DNA from: Candidatus Poribacteria bacterium
Lineage (GTDB): Bacteria > Poribacteria > WGA-4E > WGA-3G
Reading direction: 5' to 3'
DNA length: 54,154 nucleotides
Assembly (NCBI GenBank): GCA_012270795.1
Contig: JAAXHO010000035.1
Location: forward strand, 1 to 54,154
The notes under the pieces were generated by a model that made no database searches, was not told the origin of the DNA, and saw only the letters and a program-made list of their open reading frames with translations. Of the stretch, positions 8,805-18,222 are shown one piece after another. The position numbers and the translations under genes were made by a program. The stretch's first letter is position 1, and each line of letters begins with the position of its first letter.

Positions 8805-9509
8805 ATGCAACAAGCGAAATTAGAGGTCCAGCAAAGAAACGCTTTTGGTAAGCAAAACGCTCGCGCCATCCGACGGGCAGGGGATGTACCAGCCATCGTA
8901 TATGGACGCAAACAGGACACCGTTCCACTTAAAATAAATGAACGGATATTTAAACAGTTCCTCAGAACTTATGGCGAAAATGTAATTATAAATATGGAAG
9001 TCTCCGAAGGCACTTCAGAACCCGTTATCATAAAAGAAATTCAACGTGACCCCGTTGAAAAACAGACTCTACTCCATGCAGATTTTATTCGTATCTCGTT
9101 AGATGAACCAGTTACCTCGTCAGTTCCGATAGTATTAGTAGGAACTCCCGCTGGTGTTCAACAAGGTGGTGTTGTTGAATTTCCATTACGTACTCTAACC
9201 CTAAACTGTCTACCCGCATCAATGCCAAACGAAATAAATGTTGATGTGGCGAATATGGAAATTGGTGATATTGTCTATGTTCAAGACATAGACCTTGATG
9301 ACGAAGTAGAGGTATTAGACGAACTACAACGAATCATCGTTTCTATCAGTCAACCACGTGTCATTGTTGAAGAGGTAGAAGAAGTTGAAGAAGGTGAGGA
9401 AGGTGAAGAAGGCGCAGCTGAAGAAGGCACTACCGAAGAAGAAGATGCTGAAGAACGCGCCGAACCTGAAGTAATTTCACGAAGACGTAGAAATGACGAC
9501 GCTGAATAG
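8805..9509 (+). CDS. rplY: 50S ribosomal protein L25/Ctc (long, two-domain form)
   Basis: L25 binds 5S rRNA. Residues 1-95 form the L25 domain (AIRRAGDVPAIVYGRK) and about 100-185 the TL5/CTC C-terminal beta domain (LRTLTLNCLP, IEVDV-like strands). A highly acidic Glu-rich tail follows (about 190-225). At 234 residues this is the long Ctc form. It is followed on the same strand, after two cell-envelope genes, by pth. Confidence 0.93.
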   Translation: MQQAKLEVQQRNAFGKQNARAIRRAGDVPAIVYGRKQDTVPLKINERIFKQFLRTYGENVIINMEVSEGTSEPVIIKEIQRDPVEKQTLLHADFIRISLDEPVTSSVPIVLVGTPAGVQQGGVVEFPLRTLTLNCLPASMPNEINVDVANMEIGDIVYVQDIDLDDEVEVLDELQRIIVSISQPRVIVEEVEEVEEGEEGEEGAAEEGTTEEEDAEERAEPEVISRRRRNDDAE

Positions 9510-9525
9510 CTGAATAAATGTTAAA

Positions 9526-10689
9526 ATGTGGTTACACACATTGAAACCCTCTATCATTTTACTATTCATTCTTATATTAGCCTCCGCAACGCACGGTTAT
9601 GTCCAAGCAGCAACCGTGCGTTTTGTTGATGCCGACGGTGAAACACTTGATGAAGTAGAATACATACTCCATCAAGAAAATGTGTACCTTCCGGTGGATA
9701 CACTCAAATCTGTATTCGATTCGGAGATGTCCGACCTCTACCACCGACCAAAAAAACAACTCGTTATAAAAACTAAAGGCAAGGAAATCCTAATACGAAT
9801 GGGTAAATCCTTGGTCAGTATTGATTCAGGAAAACAGACACACACACTCACCGTCCCTCCACTTGTGCTTCAAGGACAACCCATGTTACCCGTGGCTTTC
9901 TTTACGGAAATACTACCACTCCTTGATGACGTTGAAGTGTTATATAACCCGAATCTACGACGAATTAGAATAATGCCCGAAACGGTATGGGAGAATGATA
10001 ACGCAGATGGCATTCAGAACTGGACAATCATTATTGATCCTGGACATGGCGGGGATGACTTGGGATGCAAAAGTCAGAATGGATTAATTGAGAAGGAGGT
10101 GGTTTTAGCTGTTGCTAAACAGATACAAATTCTCGCAAAACAAAGTGAACTTAATATTAAACTTACCCGCGACCAAGATAGCAAAAAAACACGCGTTCAG
10201 CGCGTACAGGTTACTAACAAGAATCAGGGGCGACTCTTTTTGAGCTTACATTGCAACACGTCTTACTCACCCAGTCATAAAGGTATGCGTATTTACCTGA
10301 ATAATCCAAATGGACAGCTGCGATTTAGTACTGCTGCCATGCCCGTATTTGGTAAAAAAAGCCTAAACATTCGCACACAATCCAATTTCTTGAAACAGAG
10401 CAAAGAATTTGCTTCATTCTTACAAAAAGAACTGAATTTCGTTTTAGATGAACCGATTGTTATTTCCGAATTTCCCATCATCGCCTTGAAAGAAATCTAT
10501 ATGCCAGCAATTCTATTAGAACTCGGATATCTATCAAATTTGGATGATGCTAACAGACTTTCCAAATCTGAATTTCTTTCTGAAATCGCAGAAGCCATCA
10601 TCCGTGCAGTCCAATTATATTCTGCATCAGTTAAACAGACGGAAAAACCTAAAGAAACCTCAACAAAGGAAACCTTAAATTCTGATTGA
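9526..10689 (+). CDS. N-acetylmuramoyl-L-alanine amidase (Amidase_3) with N-terminal copper-amine-oxidase-like domain
   Basis: This 387-residue exported enzyme cleaves the amide between MurNAc and the stem peptide. A signal peptide covers residues 1-29. Residues 35-150 resemble the CuAO_N1 substrate or wall-binding domain seen on other amidases. The catalytic domain spans 166-370, with zinc ligands H174 (DPGHGG), E189 and H242 (SLHCN) and the catalytic glutamate E332 (LELGYL). All key residues are present. It starts 16 bp after rplY and precedes a GerMN protein. Confidence 0.9.
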   Translation: MWLHTLKPSIILLFILILASATHGYVQAATVRFVDADGETLDEVEYILHQENVYLPVDTLKSVFDSEMSDLYHRPKKQLVIKTKGKEILIRMGKSLVSIDSGKQTHTLTVPPLVLQGQPMLPVAFFTEILPLLDDVEVLYNPNLRRIRIMPETVWENDNADGIQNWTIIIDPGHGGDDLGCKSQNGLIEKEVVLAVAKQIQILAKQSELNIKLTRDQDSKKTRVQRVQVTNKNQGRLFLSLHCNTSYSPSHKGMRIYLNNPNGQLRFSTAAMPVFGKKSLNIRTQSNFLKQSKEFASFLQKELNFVLDEPIVISEFPIIALKEIYMPAILLELGYLSNLDDANRLSKSEFLSEIAEAIIRAVQLYSASVKQTEKPKETSTKETLNSD

Positions 10690-10818
10690 GATATACTTCT
10701 GTTTTTAATGTTATTATGTTGGACTGAAAAAAGGGAACGATACCAAAGCACAATAGCCATTTATGATTATTTGGACATTCAATACCGCACAATTTGCTTT
10801 ACAGAATCGGAATTCACT

Positions 10819-11400
10819 GTGAATATTATACGCAGAATTACACATTCAAGGCTTTTTATATTATGGGGGATAACCCTTGTTGTCATCCTAATTTGTCTTG
10901 CAATTTCACTGTTATTAATTGCCCATACAAAACAAACTGCCAAACAGCAGCCGCCACCAAAACTCCCTGGAAATACATCTGGCAACCCGCCGCCAACACA
11001 ACAGATAAACCTATTTCTTTTAGAGGCTACAGGAGTAAAACTGACTCCACTCAAAGTTGAAATACATATATTTCCTGAGCCGACCAAACGATTAAAACAG
11101 ATCGTCACAGCACTGGTACAAGAAAGACCTCCTAATTATAGGAATCCTATACCAAATGGCACATTGGTTAACGAAGTGTACATTGATAGCCGCAAGACTG
11201 CATATTTAGATTTTTCTCATCATCTTGCCGATGGACATATCGGAGGGACAACAGCAGAATATCAAACCGTATCTGCTATCCTAAAAACTGTCTTTGATGC
11301 ATTTCCTGATAAAATAAAACACATCCAAATTCTTATTGACGGTAAAGAGGTAGAAACGCTTTCTGGACACATCAATGTCTCTCAACCTATACGGTTTTAG
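10819..11400 (+). CDS. membrane-anchored GerMN-domain protein
   Basis: The product has an N-terminal transmembrane helix (FILWGITLVVILICLAISLL), a Pro-rich linker, and a GerMN domain (TAYLDFS, GGTTAEYQTVSAI, IQILIDGKEVETLSGH). GerMN domains are found in sporulation and peptidoglycan-associated proteins, which fits the amidase gene upstream. I prefer the GTG at 10819, giving 193 residues with the helix at the N-terminus. The open frame extends back to an ATG at 10708 that lacks a ribosome-binding site. It ends 20 bp before the pth start. Confidence 0.8.
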   Translation: MNIIRRITHSRLFILWGITLVVILICLAISLLLIAHTKQTAKQQPPPKLPGNTSGNPPPTQQINLFLLEATGVKLTPLKVEIHIFPEPTKRLKQIVTALVQERPPNYRNPIPNGTLVNEVYIDSRKTAYLDFSHHLADGHIGGTTAEYQTVSAILKTVFDAFPDKIKHIQILIDGKEVETLSGHINVSQPIRF

Positions 11401-11419
11401 AATAAAAATAATAACTATC

Positions 11420-12034
11420 ATGGAATGCACTAACATATCACCACAATCCGTGAGACTTTTTGTCGGTCTTGGAAATCCCGGACTCCGTTACGAACAGACC
11501 AAACACAATGTTGGTTTCCGAGTCATTGATGCACTCTATGACAAATTGATTTCAGAACAAACCTCTAACAACCTGTTAGCAAAACGTGTAACCTCTATCT
11601 GTAATTCCCTCGTCATACAAGCAGAAATAAACGATACACCTATCATCCTTGCAAAGCCGATGACATATATGAACAACAGTGGTTCTGCTGTTGCTGCACT
11701 TGTCAACCGTTTTGAGATTTCACCATCACATATTTGTATCATTTACGATGATGTCCATTTAGATATCGGGATGATTCGAATTCGTCGAAAAGGAAGTGAT
11801 GGTGGTCAAAAAGGCATGCAGTCTATTATCCATCACCTAGGCACAACTGAAGTCCCCCGTTTACGTATTGGTATTGGTGAACCTGTTGGGGACATAACGG
11901 ATTATGTCTTATCAGAATTTACGAAAGAGGAAGAAATTGAGATTGAGCAGACAGTTGAACGGACTGTTGAAGCGATTGAAATAATCTTACAAGAGGGTAT
12001 CCAAGCAGCTATGAATAGGTTCAACACTCGCTAA
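11420..12034 (+). CDS. pth: peptidyl-tRNA hydrolase
   Basis: Pth releases tRNA from prematurely dropped peptidyl-tRNA. The 204-residue protein carries the family blocks FVGLGNPGLRYEQTKHNVGF with N19 and catalytic H29, KPMTYMNNSG with N85, the YDDVHLDIG loop and GSDGGQKGMQSI. Length is typical. The ATG at 11420 is chosen over an upstream in-frame ATG that would overlap the GerMN gene. It follows rplY, an amidase and a GerMN gene in one operon-like run. Confidence 0.95.
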   Translation: MECTNISPQSVRLFVGLGNPGLRYEQTKHNVGFRVIDALYDKLISEQTSNNLLAKRVTSICNSLVIQAEINDTPIILAKPMTYMNNSGSAVAALVNRFEISPSHICIIYDDVHLDIGMIRIRRKGSDGGQKGMQSIIHHLGTTEVPRLRIGIGEPVGDITDYVLSEFTKEEEIEIEQTVERTVEAIEIILQEGIQAAMNRFNTR

Positions 12035-12054
12035 AAAGAAAAGGAACTGAAAAT

Positions 12055-13164
12055 ATGGATCAGAAATATCACATACAGAATAGCGATAAAATACCCAGCC
12101 CCGCACTTGTTGTTTATCTTGAACTTGTGCAGCAAAACATTGAACGCGCAATCACTACGGTTGATGGTGATGTGTCTAAACTTAGACCGCATGCCAAAAC
12201 ACATAAAACAGCACAGATAATTGAAATGGAACGAGAAGCAGGTATCCTAAAACACAAATGCGCTACGCTACGAGAAGCAGAAATGCTTGCAGAAGTTGGT
12301 ATAGAGGATATTCTTATTGCTTACCAAATGGTAGGTCCAAATATCTCCCGATTTGTTTCGTTGCAGCAAAAATATCCAAATGCCGATTTCAAGGTTATCG
12401 TTGACCATCTGGATGCGGTAACTGCACTTGCCGAAGCAGCGATCGCTCAAGGTTTGAAGGTCAAAGTCATGCTTGACCTTGATGTTGGCATGCATCGCAC
12501 AGGTGTACCTGTTGGGAAAGCTGCTGTGAAGATATATGAATCCATTGATCAGTCAAATGGATTACAAGTATGGGGGCTGCACGTCTATGATGGACATATC
12601 CATGATGAGGACATATTAGCACGTAGAACTGCCTGCAATCAAAGTTTGGCACAAGTTGAACAGATGCAGGACATGCTTTCTGCTAAAGGACTTTCGATCC
12701 CATTAGTGGTAATGGGGGGTACACCGACATTTCCTATCTATGCCGAAACCCCAGGCGTTGAAGCATCTCCAGGTACATTTGTATTTCACGACTACGGTTA
12801 TGCGACCCACTATCCCGATCTTGGTTTTACACCTGCAGCACTTCTACTCAGCCGTGTCATTAGTATCCCTACATCAAGCCGCATCACGCTCGATCTGGGA
12901 CACAAGGCAATCGCAGCGGATCCGGATGGTGCGCGCGGCACTATCCTAAACATTGAAAATGCTGAAGTAGACAAACAACATGAAGAACATTGGGCAGCGA
13001 ATATTCCCGCAGATACACCAGTCCATATTGGACAAGAGGTCTACGTTTGTCCAACCCATATCTGTCCATCGGTTGCATTACATCCATTCTATTATGTCAT
13101 AGATGCAGATGGATATTGCCGCGATACGTGGGAAGTCGCCGCGCGAAATCGGCAAGTTACGTAA
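12055..13164 (+). CDS. D-threonine aldolase/D-serine dehydratase-like PLP enzyme (alanine racemase fold type III)
   Basis: The 369-residue protein has an N-terminal TIM-barrel PLP domain with the Schiff-base lysine in RPHAKTHK (about K50). Its C-terminal beta domain has the metal-binding His and Cys in CPTHICPSV. These mark the metal-activated D-threonine aldolase/DSD1 family, which acts on D-3-hydroxyamino acids. AAGGA precedes the ATG. It is convergent with a DUF1611 gene, with only 6 bp between stops. DUF1611 proteins are linked to D-amino-acid metabolism in other bacteria, so a joint role is possible but unproven. Confidence 0.85.
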   Translation: MDQKYHIQNSDKIPSPALVVYLELVQQNIERAITTVDGDVSKLRPHAKTHKTAQIIEMEREAGILKHKCATLREAEMLAEVGIEDILIAYQMVGPNISRFVSLQQKYPNADFKVIVDHLDAVTALAEAAIAQGLKVKVMLDLDVGMHRTGVPVGKAAVKIYESIDQSNGLQVWGLHVYDGHIHDEDILARRTACNQSLAQVEQMQDMLSAKGLSIPLVVMGGTPTFPIYAETPGVEASPGTFVFHDYGYATHYPDLGFTPAALLLSRVISIPTSSRITLDLGHKAIAADPDGARGTILNIENAEVDKQHEEHWAANIPADTPVHIGQEVYVCPTHICPSVALHPFYYVIDADGYCRDTWEVAARNRQVT

Positions 13165-13170
13165 CAAGTG

Positions 13171-14241
13171 TTAACAGCCCTTTTGTATTGCTACAACGAG
13201 TTTTTCTGAACCGAACCGCACCACATCTGTGGCAGGTAGACCAGTCTCATCCTCTGCAGTAGCAATTGCATCTTGTGCCTCCTTTTCAGTCAGGTCAAAA
13301 CAGTTGAGGGCTAAACCGATCACCTTTGCAGGTTTGATAGGCGCAGCTAACATCTCATACTGAGTTATCATTTCAGGTAGTGATGGCAGCGGCACAGTAT
13401 ACCGCGCGACCTCTTGCCGTGAGGGTTGATGGCAGAATATCATTGCATCCGGCATGCTGCCGTGAAGCAGACTTAACGTCACTCCCGAATACCCAGGATG
13501 AACTAACGATCCCTGTCCCTCAACAATTAGCAAATCGTGATTCTTCGCGCCTTCAAGCACAATCTGTTCTGCAGCACCAGCAGTAAAGTCAGAAACTACA
13601 GCATCTATTGCGATCCCCCAACCCCAAACCATAATGCCGTTTTGTCCAGTCGGGCAAAATTCTGCGTTGAGTCCCCGTTCTCTTGCAGCATTAGTAATTT
13701 CAATGCCCGACAACATCTTCCCAACTCGACAATCTGATCCGACGGTGAGAATGACAGCAGCATCTACATCTGCGGCTTTACATGTCGCTACAGGTAAGTT
13801 GTCAGGAGGTTTACGTGCGTCCCACAATACAACGTTGTGCTTTGCAGCTAATTCAGAAAATTCAGTATTCTCACTTAAAAAATGATGAAGACCACTCATG
13901 ATGTGTAATCCGCTACAAATTGCTTCGCGGATAATCACACGCCACGCTGCTGGTAACTCACCACCTGGCGGGGCAATACCAATTGACAACATTGTTGGCT
14001 GAAACTGCATTGCATCTGCAAGATTTCTGACAATCGGAATCCCTCGACCAATTCCGATGACATCACCCACATCTTTGTCTGCTTTAGTACTATCAATAAC
14101 AGCAACAACGTTATCAGATAGGTATCGCACCAACACCGTCGCGGTTTTTGATTCAAGCACACCAAACGAACCTTCTGCAAGTATGGCAATTTTATGTGAT
14201 TTAGGTTTTAATTGCTTTATCATTTTGAGTAAAACTAACAA
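13171..14241 (-). CDS. DUF1611 family P-loop protein (DgcN-like)
   Basis: The 356-residue protein (or 350 from the in-frame ATG at 14223, which better matches relatives starting just before KIAILAEGSFG) matches DUF1611. It has an N-terminal Rossmann-like domain (about 15-125) and a P-loop NTPase domain starting at VGSDCRVGKM with LLIVEGQGSLVHPGY downstream. Family members such as DgcN act with a DgcA-type epimerase in D-glutamate metabolism. No DgcA is seen beside it here, though an enolase-superfamily gene lies 9 kb upstream. No terminator separates it from the convergent aldolase-like gene. Confidence 0.8.
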   Translation of the reverse strand: MLVLLKMIKQLKPKSHKIAILAEGSFGVLESKTATVLVRYLSDNVVAVIDSTKADKDVGDVIGIGRGIPIVRNLADAMQFQPTMLSIGIAPPGGELPAAWRVIIREAICSGLHIMSGLHHFLSENTEFSELAAKHNVVLWDARKPPDNLPVATCKAADVDAAVILTVGSDCRVGKMLSGIEITNAARERGLNAEFCPTGQNGIMVWGWGIAIDAVVSDFTAGAAEQIVLEGAKNHDLLIVEGQGSLVHPGYSGVTLSLLHGSMPDAMIFCHQPSRQEVARYTVPLPSLPEMITQYEMLAAPIKPAKVIGLALNCFDLTEKEAQDAIATAEDETGLPATDVVRFGSEKLVVAIQKGC

Positions 14242-14330
14242 ATACTGTAATGAGTTTTTTACAGATACATCACCAATAACAGTAAAAAGTATATCAGAAA
14301 TTGAGAATTATCAAAAGGTCAATTCTCAGA

Positions 14331-14519
14331 GGTATTCTATTGTTGAAATGTCTTCCAACAAAGATACTTCATGACAATTGAATGCCTTTGATTAAAGGTA
14401 TCTTTTCCGTGTATTCCGGGGAATGCTCTATAGCATTCATACCGTTGATTTCTTGATTTGGTGAAATCCGCGAATTCCGCGATGCCGAACCTAAATCTGC
14501 AAAAACCGACAATTGAATG
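14331..14519. repeat. dispersed repeat, copy 1 (with inserted palindrome at about 14419-14461)
   Basis: Starting GGTATTCTATTGTTGAAATG, this stretch matches 44003-44147 along its length, including two internal GACAATTGAAT direct repeats. Copy 1 is 44 bp longer because a palindromic element (GGGGAATGC, loop, GCATTCATACCGTTGATTT) interrupts it after GTATTCCG; copy 2 reads through. The whole 14242-14633 gap holds this repeat and the leader of the next operon, and no gene is seen. Confidence 0.8.
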
Positions 14520-14633
14520 GCTCTGAGACACTCCCAATTTAAGGTTGACAATCATACACAAATTGGGTATCCTTATAATAAGAAAATAATCAGACATGAT
14601 GTATCATAAGTAGATAGAATTGGAGGAACAGAT

Positions 14634-15488
14634 GTGAAAAATTTTGAGTTTTTTGAACCGACTACCCTTCCTGAAGCGTCCCGCCTGTTTGCACAAGAAC
14701 ATGCACAGTTGCTTGCAGGTGGGACGGACCTTGTAATCGGTATGAAGGCAAATACGGAAACACCACAAACTGTGATTAGTCTACAGAAAATTCCAGGATT
14801 AGACGGTATCAGCACTGATGCAAACAACAACGTCACGATAGGTGCAATGACGAAGGTGCGAGAAGTTGAACTATCAGAGGATATACAAAAATACCACACC
14901 GCATTAGCCGAAGGCGCATTAGAAATTGGTTCAATCCAAATACGCAACTTGGCAACGATCGGTGGAAACATTGCACATGCATCCCCTGCAGCTGATACAG
15001 TCGCAGGTCTTCTCGTTGCAGACGCTCAGGTTGACATCGCAAGTGCTGACGGCGGACACACAGTACCTATAAACGAACTCTTTACAGGACCGGGACAGAC
15101 CGTCTTAAAACAAGGAGAGATTATTACACAATTTCGCCTGCCGAATCCCGCTTCAGGTTCACACTATATCAAGCATAAAATCCGTGAAGTTATGGATTTA
15201 GCATTTATCGGTGTCGCATCTGCAGTCAACTTAGAAAACGGAGCAATTACAGATGCCAAAATAGGACTTGCAGCTGTTGCCCCAACGCCTATCCGAGCAA
15301 CTGAAGCAGAAAACTTACTGAAAGGAAAAGAAATCACACCTGAACTCATAGAACAAGTTGGTGAAGCAGCTGCCGCAGCAACCAGTCCAATATCCGATTT
15401 ACGCTGTTCCGCTGAACACCGAAGAGAAATGGTTAATGTCCTAACAAAACGAACGCTGCAACGTGCTTTGGATAGAGCAAATAAGTAA
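14634..15488 (+). CDS. molybdenum hydroxylase FAD-binding subunit (CoxM/XdhB-like)
   Basis: The 284-residue protein is the FAD subunit of a xanthine-dehydrogenase/CO-dehydrogenase-type complex, passing electrons from the Fe-S subunit to FAD. FAD_binding_5 motifs LLAGGTDLVIGMK (residue 25 on) and TIGGNIAHASPAAD (about 105-118) are clear, and the C-terminal CO_deh_flav_C domain follows. The start is GTG at 14634 with GGAGG 7 nt upstream; the overlapping ATG at 14632 gives an immediate stop. The Fe-S subunit follows, and the large subunit lies 3 kb further on. Confidence 0.92.
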   Translation: MKNFEFFEPTTLPEASRLFAQEHAQLLAGGTDLVIGMKANTETPQTVISLQKIPGLDGISTDANNNVTIGAMTKVREVELSEDIQKYHTALAEGALEIGSIQIRNLATIGGNIAHASPAADTVAGLLVADAQVDIASADGGHTVPINELFTGPGQTVLKQGEIITQFRLPNPASGSHYIKHKIREVMDLAFIGVASAVNLENGAITDAKIGLAAVAPTPIRATEAENLLKGKEITPELIEQVGEAAAAATSPISDLRCSAEHRREMVNVLTKRTLQRALDRANK

Positions 15489-15559
15489 AGGCAGTCAAAA
15501 ATATAGAGAGGAATGGTATGCATTTCTCGTAACGTAAATATCAGTCAAGGAGATAGAAT

Positions 15560-16039
15560 ATGACAAAACACCCTGTCAATCTTAAAGTCAACGGAGATGA
15601 ACACGATTTACTTATAGAACCCCGTAAAACCCTACTTGCAGTACTACGCGACACCATCGGTTTGACAGGCACGAAAGAGGGTTGTAGCACAGGAGATTGC
15701 GGCGCATGCACCGTTATTGTAGACGGAAAAGCTGTCACATCCTGTATGGTACTCGGTGTTACCGCTTCAGGAAAAGAAATTACCACTATTGAAGGTTTGG
15801 CAAGTGGTGGCGAACTCCACCCAATTCAGCAAGCGTTTATTGATACTGGTGGCTACCAATGCGGTTTTTGCACACCAGGTTTCATCATGGCATCAAAGGC
15901 ACTTGTAGATGAGAATCCTAACCGAACAGAAGAGGAATTCCGCTTCGCACTCGGTGGAAACATCTGCAGATGCACAGGTTATACGAAAATTCTTGAGGCA
16001 GTTCTACAAGCAGCTGAAGAGATACGAACAAATTCATAG
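15560..16039 (+). CDS. molybdenum hydroxylase 2Fe-2S subunit (CoxS/XdhC-like)
   Basis: This 159-residue protein binds two [2Fe-2S] clusters. The plant-type cluster uses C42, C47, C50 and C62 (EGCSTGDCGACT and SCMV). The second uses C101, C104, C136 and C138 (CGFC and CRC). Length and cysteine pattern are canonical. AAGGAG precedes the ATG. It follows the FAD subunit and is presumably co-transcribed with it. Confidence 0.95.
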   Translation: MTKHPVNLKVNGDEHDLLIEPRKTLLAVLRDTIGLTGTKEGCSTGDCGACTVIVDGKAVTSCMVLGVTASGKEITTIEGLASGGELHPIQQAFIDTGGYQCGFCTPGFIMASKALVDENPNRTEEEFRFALGGNICRCTGYTKILEAVLQAAEEIRTNS

Positions 16040-16213
16040 AGAAAAGGTGGATTTAGTTCTATCCTTCAATTAACTATAGCATTGCCACCCGAACATACAA
16101 TATAAGGTTACAGTCAATATCCAGTGAACAAACTACACTTCAGGGACGATTTTGAAACCATGCACAGAGACGTTAAACTCTTAGTTTGCCTTATGCACAC
16201 ACTAAAGCATAAA

Positions 16214-17683
16214 ATGCAAGTCCACAGATACCTTCTTCTTATATGTCTTTGTATTTTTGCTCTGGTTTCGAACGGGTTTGCAGCAGACATCCCATCTGTC
16301 CCCGCATTTCCTGGCGCAGAAGGTTATGGCGCAATCACTCGCGGCGGTAGAGGCGGAAAAGTGTTATTGGTGACGAATCTGAACGACTCCGGTCCAGGCA
16401 GCTTGCGAGAAGCAGTGAGAACTGAAGTACCACGGATAGTCATCTTCACAGTTTCAGGAACGATCATACTTGAAAGTAAATTGAGAATCGCCGATCCCTA
16501 TATCACTATTGCGGGGCAAACAGCACCGGGAGATGGTATTTGCATTAGGAGATATCCGCTTTTAATTAATACCAACGAAGTAATTATCAGGTATATAAGG
16601 GTAAGACTGGGAGATGAAACGGATGATGATTCAGATTCTATATCAAGTGATCGGCGCAAGAACATTATACTTGACCATGTCTCTGCAAGCTGGAGTATAG
16701 ATGAGACAGTATCTATCTACTATTGCGAAAATGTAACAATTCAATGGTGTCTGATATCAGAAAGTTTACGCTTTGCTGGGCACGCCAAAGGTGCACATGG
16801 ATTTGGTGGTATATGGGGATCAAACCGTAGCACCTATCATCATAATTTATTTGCGCACCACAGCAGTCGCAATCCCGCTTTTGCTCGAGGTTGCGGATAT
16901 AACGATTTCAGAAATAATGTGATATACAACTGGGGTTACAACAGTGCCTACGGTGGCGGAAAGCAACACGCAGACGATGAGAAGTTTAACTTTACCGTTG
17001 TCAACATGGTGGCAAATTATTACAAGCCGGGCCCCGCGACTCGCCCTGGCAAATGGTCTTACCGCATTGTTAATCCATTCTCGGAAAATTCTGACAACAA
17101 TTTTGGCAAATGGTTCGTTGCTGATAATGTTGTCCATGGCAATCCTGCAGTTACTGCTAACAACTGGGCCGGTGGCGTACAACCTGCGGGTGGCAATTCA
17201 CATATTCCAAAATTAAAACTCGATCAACCTTTTGACGCTGCCCCTATCAACCAGCAAACCGCTGAACAGGCATACCTTGCCGTTCTTGAACGTGTAGGTG
17301 CTTCATTGCCTAAACGCGATACAGTAGATGCACGCATTATTGATGAAACCCGTAATGGCTATGCAACTTATGAAGGAGGAACATATAAAAATAGGTGGCC
17401 CGTACTTGATAAATCAAAAAAAATCGGTATTATTGACTCACAGGAAGATGTCGGTGGGTGGCCAGAACTCAAGAGTCTACCTGCACCACTTGACAGCGAT
17501 AGTGATGGTATGCCAGACGCATGGGAAAAACGGTATGGATTTAATCCGAGTGATGCTTCCAATTCCTCACAGGACAAGGACAATGATGGATACACCAACA
17601 TTGAGGAATACCTCAACGGCACTGATCCGACTGAGTTTGTAGACTATACCAAGTCAAAGAATAACATAAACACGTTGAAGTAA
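16214..17683 (+). CDS. secreted pectate lyase-like (PL1-type) beta-helix protein
   Basis: Counting from ATG 16214 the product is 489 residues with a signal peptide (YLLLICLCIFALVSNGFA). The beta-helix follows, with FPGAEGYG, DSGPGSLREAV, ITIAGQTAPGDGI, LDHVSASWSIDE and ISESL motifs typical of pectate lyase family 1 relatives. The C-terminus carries an Asp-rich calcium-binding segment (DSDSDGMPDAWE, DKDNDGYTNIEEYLNG) like thrombospondin type 3/EF-hand repeats. An in-frame ATG 90 bp upstream would add a non-signal extension. It probably degrades uronate-containing polysaccharide outside the cytoplasm. It splits the Mo-hydroxylase subunit genes. Confidence 0.85.
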   Translation: MQVHRYLLLICLCIFALVSNGFAADIPSVPAFPGAEGYGAITRGGRGGKVLLVTNLNDSGPGSLREAVRTEVPRIVIFTVSGTIILESKLRIADPYITIAGQTAPGDGICIRRYPLLINTNEVIIRYIRVRLGDETDDDSDSISSDRRKNIILDHVSASWSIDETVSIYYCENVTIQWCLISESLRFAGHAKGAHGFGGIWGSNRSTYHHNLFAHHSSRNPAFARGCGYNDFRNNVIYNWGYNSAYGGGKQHADDEKFNFTVVNMVANYYKPGPATRPGKWSYRIVNPFSENSDNNFGKWFVADNVVHGNPAVTANNWAGGVQPAGGNSHIPKLKLDQPFDAAPINQQTAEQAYLAVLERVGASLPKRDTVDARIIDETRNGYATYEGGTYKNRWPVLDKSKKIGIIDSQEDVGGWPELKSLPAPLDSDSDGMPDAWEKRYGFNPSDASNSSQDKDNDGYTNIEEYLNGTDPTEFVDYTKSKNNINTLK

Positions 17684-17789
17684 TACTAAAGATTATCGCA
17701 ATAAGTAGCTTTAGGCTTGAAAAAAGATTTTAAAATCGCTATAAATATAGATTTAGACTACATTTTTCGCTTATTTTATTTTTGGAACA

Positions 17790-17873
17790 TGCTACAATAT
17801 AGATAAGAAATTAGGGTGTTGTGAACCCCCTAAATGAACATCAAAAAAAAGAGTCGTTTTTTCTGATGTTCAT
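17790..17873 (+). promoter_or_regulatory. extended -10 promoter and leader hairpin before the zinc-ribbon gene
   Basis: TGCTACAAT at 17790-17798 is an extended -10 element, with only a weak -35. Downstream, 17834-17873 forms a hairpin: 10 perfect pairs (ATGAACATCA with TGATGTTCAT), extendable through an A6/U6 stretch around GAGTCG. The gene starts 45 bp after the hairpin. It could be a regulatory leader or the terminator of the pectate-lyase gene. Confidence 0.5.
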
Positions 17874-17917
17874 AGAAGTACAATTAATAACAGAAGAACA
17901 ATTATAAGGAGAAAAAG

Positions 17918-18169
17918 ATGGGAAAAACAAAACGAGGAAAAGGTATTAGACATCTTTACATTGACCCAAACGGAACAGTGCATCAAGGCGAGTACAATAA
18001 CGGGCGCGGCACTTGTCCCGTGTGCAAACGGACCGGTGTCAAAGTACTACCAGATCACTATAGCATAGAGGTAGGTGAGAATACCGTAGTGGTCTGTAAA
18101 AGATGTTATACCGCTATTGGACGTGGAAAAATACAGCTCCCAGCTGCAAGCACAGCCTCTGAGGAATAG
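17918..18169 (+). CDS. small zinc-ribbon protein of unknown function
   Basis: The 83-residue basic protein has two cysteine knuckles, CPVC (about residues 29-32) and CKRC (about 63-66), as in a zinc ribbon. Its N-terminus is Lys/Arg-rich (GKTKRGKGIRH), suggesting nucleic acid or ribosome binding. I recognise no named family. AAGGAG precedes the ATG with good spacing, and an extended -10 promoter lies about 120 bp upstream, so it is probably expressed on its own. Confidence 0.7.
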   Translation: MGKTKRGKGIRHLYIDPNGTVHQGEYNNGRGTCPVCKRTGVKVLPDHYSIEVGENTVVVCKRCYTAIGRGKIQLPAASTASEE

Positions 18170-18222
18170 CTGGTTTCACCTACTAAAAAATGGTAAATTT
18201 TGAAATTAATATACACAGACCA

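Noticed and set aside
14545-14579. TTGACA and TATAAT ahead of the Mo-hydroxylase FAD gene as a promoter
   Set aside because: The spacer is 23 nt, too long for sigma70; TATAAT may work with another -35, but I cannot support it.
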